5,653 nucleotides of DNA, from positions 1-5,653 of the forward strand of contig CAKRVQ010000083.1 of assembly GCA_934408795.1 (NCBI GenBank), read 5' to 3'. Positions 4,870 to 5,653 of this stretch are shown here, piece after piece; positions within the stretch are counted from its first letter, which is position 1, and every line of letters begins with the position of its first letter. The translations under genes and the position numbers were made by a program. The DNA is from an uncultured Eubacteriales bacterium. GTDB lineage: Bacteria; Bacillota; Clostridia; Oscillospirales; Acutalibacteraceae. A model generated the notes under the pieces. That model had not been told where the DNA came from. It ran no database searches and saw only the letters and a program-made list of their open reading frames with translations.

Positions 4870-5653
4870 ATGGGAATGACTTATATTTTATACAACCGTC
4901 TTGCCAACAACGGCAAGGGCGATGAAGGTGTGGAGAGCGTTATTGAGAAGACCGGAAAGGATGCGGTCACGGTCGACGTTTCGGCGACGGATGTTCGCGC
5001 GCTTGCCGAATCCCTCGAAGATGACGACACAATAATCCTCTGCGGCGGCGACGGAACGGTGAACCGATTCGCAAATGATATTTACGGTATCAAGCCCCGT
5101 TTTCCGATATATTTGTGGAGCAGCGGAACGGGAAATGATTTTCTCAACGACATCGGTGTGCCCGAGGGCGAAAAAGCCGTTTTGATAAACGAATACATCG
5201 AAGAGCTGCCGACCGTCACCGTAAACGGTGAGACAAGGCGGTTTATCAACAATGTCGGCTTCGGCATAGACGGAGCGGTCTGCGAGCGTGCCGATGAAAT
5301 AAAGGCGGAGGGCAAGATAAAGATTAACTATACCTCGATCGCCGCCAAGTTGTTGATGTTCAAGTATGACCCGCCGAAAGCAACGGTCACCGTTGACGGG
5401 CGCACCCGTACATATAACAGGGTATGGATGGCTCCCGCAATGAACGGAAGATATTACGGCGGCGGGATGATGGTCGCCCCGATGCAGGACAGAAAGAGCG
5501 GAATGCTCTCATCGGTCGTTGTTCATCATGTTTCGCGTCTTGTCGCACTGACCCGTTTTCCCGGCATATTCAAGGGCAAGCACATCCGTCACAAGGAAAT
5601 GGTTGATTGGATAAAGGGCGACGAAATAACCGTCAAATTCGACCGTCCTACCG
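4870..5653 (+). CDS. Diacylglycerol/lipid kinase family protein (DagK/YegS), 3' partial
   Basis: The first 261 codons of a gene that leaves the window; the family is usually about 290-330 residues, so a short C-terminal piece is missing. The product belongs to the DagK/YegS/sphingosine-kinase family, which phosphorylates lipid hydroxyls with ATP at the inner membrane face. Visible features are the N-terminal strand Y-I-L-Y-N (5-9), the nucleotide-binding G-G-D-G-T (59-63), S-G-T-G-N-D (85-90), N-V-G-F-G-I-D-G (128-135), and the second-domain block N-G-R-Y-Y-G-G-G (192-199) leading to M-V-A-P (201-204). All signature residues are present. The ATG at 4870 follows GGGGG (4858-4862) at seven bases, a passable ribosome binding site; a second ATG two codons on is less well spaced. 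Whether the substrate is diacylglycerol (recycling in lipid or teichoic acid synthesis) cannot be decided. Confidence 0.92.
   Translation, partial: MGMTYILYNRLANNGKGDEGVESVIEKTGKDAVTVDVSATDVRALAESLEDDDTIILCGGDGTVNRFANDIYGIKPRFPIYLWSSGTGNDFLNDIGVPEGEKAVLINEYIEELPTVTVNGETRRFINNVGFGIDGAVCERADEIKAEGKIKINYTSIAAKLLMFKYDPPKATVTVDGRTRTYNRVWMAPAMNGRYYGGGMMVAPMQDRKSGMLSSVVVHHVSRLVALTRFPGIFKGKHIRHKEMVDWIKGDEITVKFDRPT

Noticed and set aside
5082..5315. Minus-strand frame inside the lipid kinase gene
   Set aside because: It is antisense to conserved DagK motifs and is a shadow frame.

Overview
The window looks like chromosomal DNA from a Firmicute of class Clostridia, probably a gut Oscillospiraceae-type lineage. 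The reasons are the GGAGG-type ribosome binding sites, the clostridial-type tRNA-Ala(GGC) with encoded CCA, consensus sigma-A promoters, and the protein families present. This assignment is an inference from style, not from a marker gene. No phage, conjugation, CRISPR or antibiotic-resistance genes are visible.

Layout. Bases 1-227 hold no gene I can support. An intrinsic terminator (228-260) points left and closes the minus-strand gene at 552-1130, a small two-helix membrane protein with a C-terminal zinc ribbon. Between them lies an unusual nested inverted-repeat element (about 302-536) bracketed by an 11-bp direct repeat, like a MITE-type insertion. To the right and divergent, a GNAT acetyltransferase (1369-1815) overlaps by four bases a YgjP-like (DUF45) HExxH metallopeptidase (1812-2396). 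They are followed by tRNA-Ala(GGC), with its own promoter and a strong bidirectional terminator. A long dyad joins the end of the peptidase gene to the tRNA promoter.

From 2571 to 3952 the minus strand carries an apparently intact single-domain SIS sugar-phosphate isomerase (KpsF/GutQ type). Directly upstream is a ribokinase (PfkB) remnant that lacks its N-terminal half and its catalytic Asp region. This looks like a decaying sugar-phosphate operon. The breakpoint near 3950 abuts non-coding sequence with short coding-like scraps.

The most unusual part is 4239-4629. Three near-identical 64-bp cores, each starting with an extended -10 box, alternate with 68-73-nt spacers. The two complete spacers differ strongly in sequence but keep the same fold: an outer stem plus three hairpins in the same order. 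The first core has a near-consensus promoter (TTGACC, 17 bp, TATAAT). This suggests a tandem array of structured RNA or repeat units, and I do not recognise the family. Downstream, a diacylglycerol/lipid kinase gene (DagK/YegS family) starts at 4870 and runs off the end of the window.
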